DNA from: Rhabditoides inermis
Lineage: Eukaryota > Nematoda > Chromadorea > Rhabditida > Rhabditidae
Assembly (NCBI GenBank): GCA_963966185.1
Contig: CAWZYM010000120.1
Location: forward strand, 281,001 to 345,000
Length of the DNA stretch: 64,000 bases
Direction: 5' to 3'
Part shown: one piece after another, positions 48,345-59,285 of the stretch
Position numbering within the stretch: position 1 is the stretch's first letter
How the letters are laid out: the number at the start of each line of letters is the position of its first letter
Program-made: the position numbers and the translations under genes
The notes under the pieces: generated by a model
Seen by the model: only the letters and a program-made list of their open reading frames with translations
Told to the model about the DNA's origin: nothing
The model's database searches: none

Positions 48345-48358
48345 AATGACGAGCCGTG
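48132..48358. mobile_element. 227-bp TIR element with internal GA array
   Basis: The termini CACGGCTCGTCATTTCGG and the exact reverse complement at 48341-48358 enclose a second inverted pair (TGTCCGCAGAC / GTCTGCGGACA) and a (GA)n run at 48296-48340. ATCCG flanks both ends, a possible 5-bp target duplication. No coding capacity. Confidence 0.7.
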
Positions 48359-48913
48359 ATCCGTCTTTGAAGGATGCACAGATACTGATCATGGCTGCCC
48401 GATATCTTCATTTTGCGGAACTCCTTTTCTCACTAGGGGCGGGGCGCCGCGCCTCTGTCGAACCCGTTGCGGTTCTCGCGTGGAGACAGGCGGATATGTA
48501 AATGATAGAACGCGTCAGCCTTACTGGCCACCCATTGGCTGAAACGCCTCACTTATATGTCAACCGGCGCGCAAATCGCGCGTGTGGCGGCCGCGTCGCG
48601 CTGCCCGCCCCTGAAAACTTTTTAATGGGTGATTGGGTGGTCCGCAGTGCCGATAGATGATGAAATGAAGATATTGGCGTTTTTTTATAGAGAGAACGTA
48701 TTTGTTGAAATATAAGTACGCGCTGGATTGTATTAAATTTAAAAAAAGTGTTTTTAACCAGAAATTTCTGTTTCTGTTTCTGTTCTGGCCAGATTTCACG
48801 AAAACAGTCATTTTTGGTTGGTCATTTTTCTGTCCGCCGAGAGAAGTGACCGGTGCAGGGCATCCCGAAAATTAAACAATTCAACAATTCGGAAAATTCA
48901 ACAACGAAAACTT

Positions 48914-49734
48914 AAACAACAAATGACGTCATAGCGAAATTTTGTGTCTCCAAATAACGGGCCCGTTCAAGAGTTCCGTATTTGTTTGGGATACTCGGCC
49001 CTGTATTTTCATCATTTATTGTTGAGGTATAGTTGCATTCACACGTCTGCAAACTATTTCTACTGCGTTCACAGTTTTGAAAAGGAGAAAAGGTGATGAA
49101 GCCGTATTGAAAACGCTTGTGAACGCATCGGAGCAGCGTGGTGGACGAGGGCAATACGGCATACTTACCAGTGATCCGCGTTTGTCGACAACTGACGACG
49201 ACGTTTCTCTCCGAAACAGATTGTCGTGAAGTGTGCCCGTAACGAGCAGCCGAATCACATCATCTTTGCCGACTTCTGGACAGTATTCGGCAGCCCGGCA
49301 GTCCTGATCGAGAACTCTGTGCGATGGAGTGCACGCCGATGCAGCTCAACTAATGCTACGCGACCTGTAGAGCAATTTTTTTACTCTGTATACACGCACT
49401 AAAGCATCCGAACTAGACGTCGCGTCGAACTGCTGCAAATATTCGGCCAACTTCTCTTCTATTCTACGTCATTGACAACATTGACAACATTGACAACAAC
49501 AACATTGACAACAACAACATTGACATCATGACATGATGTGTGCCGTGAAAAGGTTTGCAGACGTGTGCATGCAACTAGACCTCATCAATAAATAAAAAGT
49601 ACTTCGCAAATATCTTACATTCGTCGGTTTCACAAAAAAGGCCGGATTATCCGGATCCCAAATACAGAACTCTCAAACGGGCCCGTTTTTTGGAGACACT
49701 TAGAAAATTTCACGATGACGTCATTTGTTGTTGA
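48914..49734. mobile_element. TIR element of about 820 bp carrying an orphan exon-like frame
   Basis: Inverted termini of about 60 bp: AACAACAAATGACGTCAT ... GTGTCTCCAAA...ACGGGCCCGTT on the left and its complement on the right (about 49675-49734). Inside, after an acceptor-like aacag, a plus frame (49211-49384) reads IVVKCARNEQPNHIIFADFW then TVFGSPAVLIENSVRW. I do not recognise it. Short CAACATTGA repeats lie near 49470-49520. The interior could be a captured gene piece or remains of the element's own protein. Confidence 0.55.
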
Positions 49735-50896
49735 AACAGTATTCTCCGGTGCAGATCTGTTTTATGACCGATCGTTCGGCCAACTTTATGTTTAACAGAA
49801 TGGTCCGAACACTGAAGGCACATCTTCATTTTGGTCACCACTTTAATGTAGTCGAATCGAACAACGTTGTATGAAACTTTATGTTCAACCTTATTGTACG
49901 CGCGGACTACTTTATTGCGAGAGACAATGGTAAATGGAGAGACACGCGTTTTCACAGTTTGCGCGCTCTCTTCTTGTCACATTTTTTGAGTAAAAAATCA
50001 AGTTTTGAAGCGTCAATAGGAGGCGCGCTCACTGTAACTGTAGTGAACTCGAGGACCACTACACAGCCGCACTCCATTTTCGTTTCACTCGCGAGAGAGA
50101 AAGCGTCGCGCGAGATTAATATAGTATCCATCCCTCTCTTGCGAGAGGGGTCGTAAAGTCAACATTTTCAAAACTGAAAAGGTTTCATGAGTGATTCGTT
50201 ATGATAACGGCATGAATTCTTTCAACCTTCGTTCATAATCTTCATTCGTACAGAATTCATTACGATTTTATGTGTAATGCGGTCAACGCATAACATCTCT
50301 CAGAAATCTATCTGAATTCTTTCAGAATCCAGACCCTTTCTGCATTCTTAACGAATTTATGCTGCATTCATGTGTAGGGTTTCTCTCAGAGTTGTTTCAG
50401 GCATGTCACTGTACGAGCGCGCGCGTGACATGCATCGCGCGGCCGAGGAGAACAGGGAGACGATGGACGACATCGACAGGAAGGAGAGGGAGAGGGAGGC
50501 TGGCGAGAAAGGACACGTCGGCAGTCGCGTGAGTGGGCGAGGGGGAAGAGGGGGGGGGGAGAGATGGCGCGATCACAGACGGCGTCGCGGGAGAGCGAGG
50601 ATGGAGGGGCGGCGAGGGGGCCGGCGGAGCGCGGTGTGAGGAAGCAGCGGACGGAGCCGCGGCAGGCTGACCCGCTGTTCCAGCCGCACTACGTGAGTCT
50701 GCCTGTTTGTGATATTATTGTGTGAAGTGAACATATACATAATACTACTTCATGTATTCAATTTTCAAATTAGAGTATTCAATTTAGGCTCCTGTTTCAT
50801 CTACACTGGTCTCCGCTGAGTGTGAGCTGCCTGACGAGAACGTGCTGGCGGTACGTGTTGAGAGAATGAGAGAGATAGAGATAGAGATAGAAAGAA

Positions 50897-50901
50897 AGAA
50901 A

Positions 50902-50943
<42 letters not shown>
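50897..50943. repeat. (GA)n microsatellite
   Basis: GA run in an intron of the truncated paralogue, the same dinucleotide type as in the introns of the full-length gene. Confidence 0.9.
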
Positions 50944-50946
<3 letters not shown>

Positions 50947-51221
50947 AATCAAATGTATATTTCACTATTTCAGACGAGCGCGCTCCAAAGGACAGCCACG
51001 GCCGGTGTGAGTACGGTCACGGTGGGTGGGGAGATAGGAGTGATGGGTTCGACTGTGTACCTTTGGTTTATTATCCATGTTCAGGGAGGGTCGGACGAGC
51101 TCGGACCGCCCCCTATTGCTGGTGCTGCGACTCCGTCGACAGAGCACTGAACGGATCAGGTGAGTAGTACTGGCACTTCAACATAGACAACGGTGTGCGT
51201 GTGTCTTCGATGTGATCAGGT

Positions 51222-51747
51222 TAGAGATGGTCCGGTTAAACTCTTCACGGTTTTTCGGTTCGGTTTAACCGGTTAACCGAACCGAAACTTCGAAAAACCG
51301 GTTCCGGTCAACCGGTTAACCGATTTTAAAACGGTTTTCGGTTAACCGGTTAACCGAACCGTGACTTCAAAAAACCGGTTCCGGTTAACCGGTTTTCGGT
51401 TATCGAAACCGACACTGAAGGTGTGAGATCATCAAAGATAGCGCGAAATTCAATCTCATTTGTCAGTTACCGCCATTGTTACCTCACAAAACTCGAGAAA
51501 TTTGACAATACGAGCGTCAAACTTAGCCTAGACAGTCAGCTACAGGGAACGGTTAACCGAACCGGTTAACCGACAGATTCGGTTAACCGGTTCGGTTAAC
51601 CGAAAACCGGTTTCTGTCACGGTTTTTCGGTTCGGTTAACCGGTTAACCGAAATCAAAACGGTTTCCGGTTAACCGGTTAACCGAACCGGTTAAAAAACC
51701 GAAAACCGGAAAAATAACCGAAATGACGGTTAACCGGACCATCTCTA
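51222..51747. mobile_element. Non-autonomous hAT-like element with perfect 8-bp TSD
   Basis: Termini TAGAGATGGTCCGGTTAA and complement (TTAACCGGACCATCTCTA) are flanked by GATCAGGT at 51214-51221 and 51748-51755. An 8-bp duplication and a TAGAGATGG-type end fit the hAT superfamily. The body is mostly interleaved CCGGTTAACCGG / TTCGGTT palindromic units on both sides of a unique core of about 120 bp (51415-51540). No coding capacity. Confidence 0.85.
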
Positions 51748-52089
51748 GATCAGGTACTTGGTATGCTTGCTTGTCCCTTGATGGCTCTGCAGCTGGGTCG
51801 AGGTTGGTACAGTGACACCGGAAATGAATTAGTTCCGAGATATGGGCTGATCGCTGCGCATTTAGCGCTGATAGAACATGTGGTTAGGTTGACGAATAGG
51901 TTGTTGTTGCAGCTCAACTCGTCGCGCCCGCGCAAGTGACCCGTGCGCTTCTCTCCCCCTCCCCATCCCCTTCTTTCTCCTTTCTCCACCTTCCTTTGCG
52001 AAATGGTGTTTTCTTTACATAGATTTTTTTTTACATAGACTTACTCTTTGTGTGCTCCAATATTGTGTTGTTGTTGTTTTTAAAATTGT

Positions 52090-52160
52090 TTGCATGTGGT
52101 TGTGAATAATCGGTTGTGAGCCTCACGCTGTCTGGAGTTGACGGATCATTGTAGCGTGCG
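52090..52160 (+). repeat. Dispersed repeat, copy 3 of 3
   Basis: TTTGCATGTGGTTGTGAATA, then ATCGGTTGTGAGCC ... CTGGAGTTGACGGATCATTG, related to 45003-45065 and the minus-strand copy at 24968-25045. Confidence 0.55.
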
Positions 52161-52731
52161 TTGAGTGTTTTGGTGGCGTATAAGAGGGGGAGGTGACCAC
52201 TGGGGGAGGGGCAAGAAGATAGAGAGTGATGTGTAATTAGAAAGTTAAGTTTTCAGGTGGCTTGTGTGTCGCTGACTGAATGGGGCGAGGAAAGCAGTAC
52301 GAGAACAAGATGATGAAGTGTAACGAGCCATCATCAGAAGAGCGAAGCGAGAGAGAGAGAGAGCGCCGATGTGAGCGGAAAACTGCTCTCTTACAGATGT
52401 TAGACACATTTTTTTTCGCTCGGTTTGGTGAATTCTGGGTTCTCCTAGTCGAGAACAAAACAGTATTCTTGGGTAACGACGACGTCAGCAGAGAGAGGTT
52501 GGATTGAGTATCAGACGTCTTGAATTCCGTTCAAGTGTGAATGATTCTATGATATATGGGTTTGAAGTTCGGCATAACTATCGAAAAACTGAAATGGAAA
52601 GCGCATTCACTGTCGGGGCAGCAACTATTACTGCGACATGGGCAGTCGGGAGCGTTTTTCTTTAGTGGTGCCGATCGCTTTCTTCTTCTGGAAGAGCATT
52701 TTTCCGTGCGCACTTCTCTCCATGCTGACCG

Positions 52732-52738
52732 TATAAAA
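52732..52738 (+). promoter_or_regulatory. TATA box of the collagen gene
   Basis: TATAAAA about 40 bp upstream of the collagen start codon, leaving room for a very short 5' leader. Confidence 0.65.
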
Positions 52739-52774
52739 GACGCGCCTAGCCAGTCAACGGCACATTGAGTAGTC

Positions 52775-53727
52775 ATGAGCTACTTTGTCGGTCTCGCCTC
52801 GGCGGGCTCTCTCTGTGTCATCCTCGCATCGCTCGTCTCCGTCGCTGTCATCGTCAACGACATCCACAGCCTTCAGAATGAGGTCGAGCAGGGCATGCAG
52901 GAGTTTAAGGTACGTGACGTCATCTGAAGGACTGGAAGTGACGTCATTCATTCTAGGTTCTTGCCGACGACACGTGGGCTCGTCTGCTGCGCAACCACAT
53001 GAACCCCACTGGAGACTCGGCTGCTCCGCCCACCTTTGCCACCATCTTCGGAACCAGGAAGGGACGTCAGGCTGGCTACCCCGAGCAGTGCAACTGCGGA
53101 CCCCAGTCGCGCGGATGCCCTGCCGGACCCCCTGGACCCCCCGGACCTCCCGGAGACAGGGGACACGATGGACACAACGGAGACGACGGAAGGCCCGGAG
53201 CGCCCGGAATCGTTCTGGCTGTCACCCACGACATGCCCGGAGGATGCATCAAGTGCGACGCGGGAGAGCCCGGAGAGCCCGGACCCGACGGAGAGACGGG
53301 AAGGCCCGGACAGGACGGACGCCCCGGACAGCGCGGATTCCCCGGAGCCCCCGGAGGACGCGGCGAGAACGGACCTGCCGGAGACGCCGGACGCCCCGGA
53401 CAGCCCGGACACAACGGAAACCCCGGACGCCCCGGAGCCCCCGGAACCGTCGCGCGTCCCGGAAACCCCGGTCGCCCCGGACAGCCCGGACGCCCCGGAC
53501 CCAAGGGACCCAGCGGAAACCCTGGAGAGAAGGGCAAGGAGGGAGAGGAGGGACGTGCCGGATTCCCGGGCCGCGACGGAAAGCCGGGACCTGCCGGTCA
53601 GCCGGGACAGCCGGGAGAGCCGGGCAAGGACGGAGCGCAGGGCAGCGACGCGGAGTACTGTCCCTGCCCCGGACGGGACTCGTTCCGCCACAGACAGGCC
53701 AAGGCCAGGCGCGCCCGCACCCACTAG
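52775..53727 (+). CDS. Nematode cuticle collagen
   Basis: Two exons (52775-52909, 52957-53727) give 301 residues. The N-terminal signal-anchor-like helix (FVGLASAGSLCVILASLVSV) and the conserved NEVEQGMQEF segment form the nematode collagen N-terminal domain. A basic RKGR site (proprotein convertase type) precedes the cysteine knot CNCGPQSRGC. A short Gly-X-Y block, an interruption (VLAVTHDMPGGCIKC) and a long Gly-X-Y domain rich in GxPG follow, ending in YCPCPGRDSF and a basic tail. Such proteins trimerise in the hypodermal secretory pathway and are cross-linked in the cuticle. The start is supported by a TATA box 40 bp upstream. This gene is the firmest evidence that the DNA is nematode. 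Confidence 0.97.
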
Positions 53728-53912
53728 ACTGCCCCCGAGCAAGTGTGTCCATAACCATATTCCATATAAACAACTGCATTCCAAATTCAATTCAATGAGG
53801 TTGTCTTTTATTTTCTTTGGACTTTGTGATGATTGAACACGCATCGCATTGCCTGAAAATACCATTTTTCGGAGATCTTTGTTTCTCGAGAAATTGAATC
53901 GAACTCGTTCGC

Positions 53913-54600
53913 ATGTCAAGTGTTTCAACTAGTCAATCGATTACTATGTGGTGCAAAAACTGTCGTTTCATGAGATCAATGTCGAGCGCGATGAAAGGTG
54001 GATGGTGTGTTTTTTTCTTTACTAATCCTGAATTATTGTTACAGAAACTCGCATGTGACAGAAACTCCATTCCATCATCTTCCCTTGCCCCCGAGTGGTC
54101 GGTCCCCCCAGTTTATTTTCCCCGTCGCACCCGCCAAGCCCGGTCTACGTGGAGAATCACAGGATCAACGGTACCCGCTACTTGTTCGTTGCTGGCTTTG
54201 GAATTTGAGGAATCCTCGGAGAACGGAGTTGAACCCGCCGAGTACACTTTCTACAATGGCTGTCGCGACGTCAACCTAAGCGTGAGTCCAAGCACACCAA
54301 CTCTTCACGTCGGATCCCGCCAAGAAGGAACCACCGACAGATACTTCACGCAAACTGAACCCTTTTGTGTTTCATTTCCGTTGTTGTATTCTTGATATCG
54401 GCAGTAAATCAATTCAATCCTGAATTGCGGAAACTCTCGTGCGCGCTCACCCCAATAGGCATAACCGGAGTGCAGAACAACGAGGAGCGACTATTAGATT
54501 GGCTCGAGGCGGCAAATCTTCCCACTCTCCCCTCCTCCCTCTCCTCTCTGCTCCTTCTCCTTCTCCACTGCTCCACCCCAGCCGGATTCGATTAGTCAAT
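53913..54600 (+). other. Orphan coding-like blocks between collagen and LIM-homeobox gene
   Basis: A stretch near 54140-54290 reads PVYVENHRINGTRYLFVAGF in one frame and, one base shifted, ALEFEESSENGVEPAEYTFY then NGCRDVNLS up to a gt donor. A further block after an acceptor (54404-54595) reads GITGVQNNEERLLDWLEAAN. They look like decayed or misassembled exons of an unrecognised gene. A CT/CA microsatellite lies at 54616-54665, and 54670-55440 holds nothing I can call. Confidence 0.25.
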
Positions 54601-54612
54601 GCTTAGGAGGCG

Positions 54613-54657
<45 letters not shown>

Positions 54658-55461
54658 CTTTCTCTCTTCACTTTCGAGAGATGGAGTCAAGAGCAAACGG
54701 CTGGCGAGAAGAATCTGTCGCTGGTGCCACCCGGTGAGGCGATTTCGCGGATTCGACTAATAGGATTATGATTATCGCGCGCGCCCTCGAGTCGAGAGTC
54801 TTCCGATTAGGGAGAGAGGGGGGGGGGGGGGAAAGAGAGAGAGAGAGGTGCGATGATTTCCCGCATCATGGCTATGCTCAACCAGATGACGCAGTCATTG
54901 TAGGGAGGTGTGAAAACGATGAGTTCATCCTTACTGCCTTACTCCTTACGTTTCATCGAAATTATTTCCCCAAACTATAATTTTCTGGTCAATATTCCAC
55001 CAGCTCGCTTACTTAGCTTATTAGCGTACGAAGTATAAAACAAAGCAAATTCTACAAACATCATCGGACCCCCCAGGTGGGCATATGTAGTACGCACATG
55101 TATACACCTGCTTGAGGTACGGTATGCTGTAATTAGGCACCGCTTCATCCCAGCTATCATAGCGTCTCGATGATAATGGAGGGATGCGCCGGCTGAATTG
55201 ATGAAAAGCCCGCAAATTGCGCCACCTCATACAACCGCATCGAATCGCGTAGGTGAATCAGGAAAAAAGTCCAGTTCGGACTATCGTCTAGAAACACTCT
55301 CTTTCCAGGGCCGCTCCCGACTGTCTTCTCCAGCTGGTCCTTCGCCCCGCCCCTCAGCCAATCAGCGTCGAGAGGGGGCGGAGCAAGGCTACGGTAGGGG
55401 CGCGGGCTTGTTAGCGGGCGGTTGTTGTCTCGTTAGAGTCGTGTGAGAGTCGCTCGCTCGA

Positions 55462-55570
55462 ATGGAGATCCACCGGCAGCAGGGCTCGGCGGACTTCGGC
55501 CGGCTGCCGCTCACCGCGCACCTCGACTGCGACGAGTACACTCCGCTCGCAAACGTGCAGCTGGGTCAGT

Positions 55571-55609
<39 letters not shown>

Positions 55610-58600
55610 GATTTGAACTTTCAGGAAATGCCCCGACGTCTCCAGAATATGCCGCGCCGCTGCCGAGTTTCAATCCAGTCAAGGTGAGGAGGAGTTGGAG
55701 CAGATGAAAAAGTGGAGCAGGAAACGGATGAGTGGAGGGTGTTGCTCTATTCGATTAGAGGAGAGAGGTGTGGCGGACGCAGTGGTGTGACAAAGAGAGT
55801 TTGCCGCGACGAGTGAGTGAATGGGAGTGCGCGCTCGTTCATTGGCTGATTCGGTTACGGCGAGACGTGTTCTCTTTCTCTCATCTGCTTGGTAGTCTCC
55901 CATTCCTGGTGTCCTGTTGTGCACTCCCTAAATCGTACGCGTTCTAAAACAGTTCTATATCTCGAGCTTCTCACTCGAATCTAGCGGTCTTCCAATAGCG
56001 CATATTTTTTACAATGAGCTGTCATTGAAAAATCGCGGGCTATGATGTCGTGTCACAGTCTGTCTAAGTGTATGTAATCGGAGGCTACCCTCACAACTCC
56101 ATCCCCCCTCCTCTCCAGCTCGAGCCGGTGTGCCCCGGCTGCGAGCAGCCAATCGACGAGCACCACGCGTCCACACTGCTCTGTGTCGATGGTGAGTTGA
56201 GACATGTGACGTCACTGTTCCTGTCCCCATCATTCCCCGACAGGATTGTGTATGTGCTCAGCCATCATACCAAATCTCTATGTCGGATAATGACGAAAAA
56301 ATCCACGACTCGAGCGCGGAAGAGCTAGTGTTTTTGGACGCCGGTGGGCGGTAGGTAACTCCAAATAAAGTAGTGTCGTAGTGTGTTGCAGTCCGCGCTC
56401 TTGACTATCTGTGTATCTGTCTGAACGAGTGCACTTGCAGGCCGCGCCTACCACGTGCCCTGTCTCCGCTGCGCCTCCTGTTCCCTGTCCCTGGAACACG
56501 CGGCGAGCTGCTTCCAGAAGGAGGGCGGCATGTACTGCCGCGCATGCTACACGCGGTCAGTCCGAAACAGTACTTTTCGCATACCAGTAATCCGTAAACA
56601 AGTAATTTCCTACTTTGAGTTTTCGCTATTCTCACTGTGACCTATAAACGCGGTGAGTCGCTCGCCGTACCCACAGTTCCACAGTACGTTTTTCCGGTCT
56701 TATTGTTCCTCGTTTCGTAATTCAGGGTGTACGCGGTTTTTTTCTCTCGCTATTCACAAAATCTTTGGCATTGTCGTTTGCCATACCCGCAATCCTAAGA
56801 TGTGGGTGTGAAACGGTGAAACGTATCCTCTTTCTCACTCCCACTAGTCTCCGTCGAGTATGAAACGTATCGTCTCCCCTCCCTTCCTCCTCCCTTCTTT
56901 CCCCAGGGGAAGACACATGTCTGATTGCATCACACCGTATCCCCTCCCCCCTTCTGACCCCATGTTTTGTGCTGCAATTGCCAGCTATCGCTTCCCTTCT
57001 CTACATGGTGATTAGGATTAGTGGGGGGATTAGGGAAAGCTGGCGTGTAAGGTACAAGCAGGTTCCACCCTGCTGATTTGCTGGATTGTTACCATGGTTG
57101 TTATTGTTAATGTTTTATTTACTATTCGAAACAGCAAGGCAACCATAATAATTGTTCATACAGCCGAAAAAAGACGAAAAGAAGACAGAATATTGCACTA
57201 TAACTGACTAAATTTTTGGCGAAGAACGTTTACGTTTTGAGGCGTTCGGAAAACACTTGACTCGTTAGAAGATCAAATATCGCACCCGTCTGTCAGGCGA
57301 CAAGTGCCGCTAATTCACTCTCCATGCAACATCCTCTCGCTAATCCACCGTCTGTCACTTCCCCTCTCTCGCGCGCCTCCCACCACCTGCCGCTCTCGAT
57401 TCCGCGTGCTGTCTAGGCTGCTCTCTCTTGTCTGGTTGAAGAGAGGGCGGTCAGATCAGATGTTGATTGGATAATCAGAAGATGTGCCGCCATCTCCGAC
57501 ACAACACGTGTTTGGTTGGTGGGAGGGGGGGGGAGAGGATCAACTCAAGTGGCTTCACACTGAGAACTGAGAGGGGATCGGGAGATCTGTGTATATTAAA
57601 TATTATAAATCCTTAATTATTCACAATGGAGTAAATTACTGGCTCAATAGGTAGACAATGTAAACAGTAGCTGTTACAAAGTTTGAGTTAATCGGTTTTC
57701 GTCTGTGTCAGATACGCTTGACTTCTTTTTGTTGAGACCATTTGTTTGTGCGCTCCGAACAGTCAAGCCGAAAGGAAAGCTACGTTTCAGCAAGACAATT
57801 TATCTAAAATACCGGTATACAATTAATCATCTGTGATCCGATTCTATTCCTTTGAACATTTGAAACCCTCATTACTCACTGTTTCTGTTACGTTTTTTCT
57901 GCATCGGTTTTCCCCAGTACCCAACGCATGAATCCGAAGTTTTCCTGGTTGAGAATAAGACGTGTAGACGCGTACAAAAGCTACAAAAGAATGTACAAAA
58001 CACAGCTCGATACCAATCTATTACAGAGAGTTCCGTATCAGGTGGTGTTGAAAAAAGAAGAAATGAACGGATGAACCATGTCCACTTGCTTGTGTTGCAG
58101 TGAGTTCGGCACGAAGTGCGTGGGGTGCGAGCGGGTGATCCAGTCGACCGACTGGGTGAGGAGGGCGCGGAGCTACGTATTCCATCTAGCCTGCTTCGCG
58201 TGCGATCAGGTGGGTGGGGGGAGAAGGTGGAGGGATGTGTCTGCTCCACATCGTGGTAGACAATATCGCTTTCAGCCATCTGCAGAAAAGTTTTATAGGC
58301 AAGGCAATTGTCCAGTAGATTAGTGTTTGATCAGTTATGAGTGTTCCAGTCTCGAGTGGAGATATAAAGAGAGAGAGAAATATTTTCTTGCAGTACAAGC
58401 TGCACTGAAAAATGTGCACTGTATGAGTATGATTGCTGATTAGTTTTACTTTTCCATCTGGAACATTGCAGTGCAAGCGTCAGCTGTCTACGGGGGAAGA
58501 GTTCGCCCTGCAGGAGAACCGGCTGCTCTGCAAGCAGCACTATGTGGAGCTGGTCGAAGGAGACAATGGTTTGCTTACCTCATGTTTGTCCTTTTATCTA

Positions 58601-58774
58601 GTTTACACAAATATCGGTATTTATGGTTTATCTTGAAATATGATAATTTGAAAAAAAAATATGTCAAGGAAGATGTCATTGATTGCAGGCTCGTCAAAGA
58701 CAAAGTCGAAGCGAGTCCGGACCACGTTCGCCGAGGAGCAGCTCAATGTGTTGCAGGTGGGATCTCTCACTCTC

Positions 58775-58817
<43 letters not shown>

Positions 58818-59231
58818 TGTCCCACTGTAGAGTTTCATCGAGGCGCAATTACGATTCCACGGTTGCTTGTCTTTCCACTTTCTTGATTGCGGCCTATTAA
58901 TGAGGTCATCAGCCGCTCCCTCCGGGGTTACCGTAGACTACCAGTGGGACTCAGTGGGTGTGGTCGCAATGGGCGGAGCTAATTGCCTTTTTCAGCAACA
59001 CTTCCAAATCGACAGCAATCCGGACGGGGCAGATCTGGAGCGCATCGCCAACATCACCGGTCTCAGCAAGCGAGTCACGCAAGTCTGGTTCCAGGTGAGT
59101 GGGCGGGGCTTAGTGGGGCGGGGGCAATTCTGAATAAAAGTACGATTCCCTGTACTGCACTTGATGAGTGAACTGAAGAGCAAGCGCAAGCTCAGACACT
59201 CGCTGAATAGGCGGCTAATTGTGCGTCATGC

Positions 59232-59285
<54 letters not shown>

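Larger units (their letters stand above)
45165..51150 (+). pseudogene. Truncated paralogue of the 27-exon gene
   Basis: Exon 45165-45367 (EKREQHKKMELKQTERTES ... SLPSVPAPLPLDVTQEG) matches the end of exon 1 of the 27-exon gene (TQEGEE...). After a 5.03-kb intron, exon 50401-50528 (MSLYERARDMHRAAEEN) parallels its exon 2 (GERARAMHRAAEEN), with the same phase-1 junction. Exons 50579-50692 (end DPLFQPHY; cf. SPSFQPRY), 50788-50850 (APVSSTLVSAECELPDENVL; cf. ATVSRTLFSKDLADNN), 50974-51006 and 51085-51150 (LGPPPIAG; cf. GLPPITG) follow the paralogue exon by exon, then a TGA stops it. The last roughly 800 residues have no counterpart. It could be a functional short gene starting at 45190 (MELKQ) or a decaying duplicate. 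The intron ends carry a degenerate inverted repeat (about 45414-45480 and 50320-50393). Confidence 0.7.

Noticed and set aside
47902..48501. 199-codon plus frame
   Set aside because: It crosses a TIR element and a GA array, has no domain, signal or splice context, and is explained by chance.
52785..53798. Long Arg/Pro/Thr-rich frame overlapping the collagen exon (337 codons), plus similar long minus frames
   Set aside because: These are shadow frames of the GC-rich Gly-X-Y repeats; the collagen frame has the domain structure, TATA box and stop.
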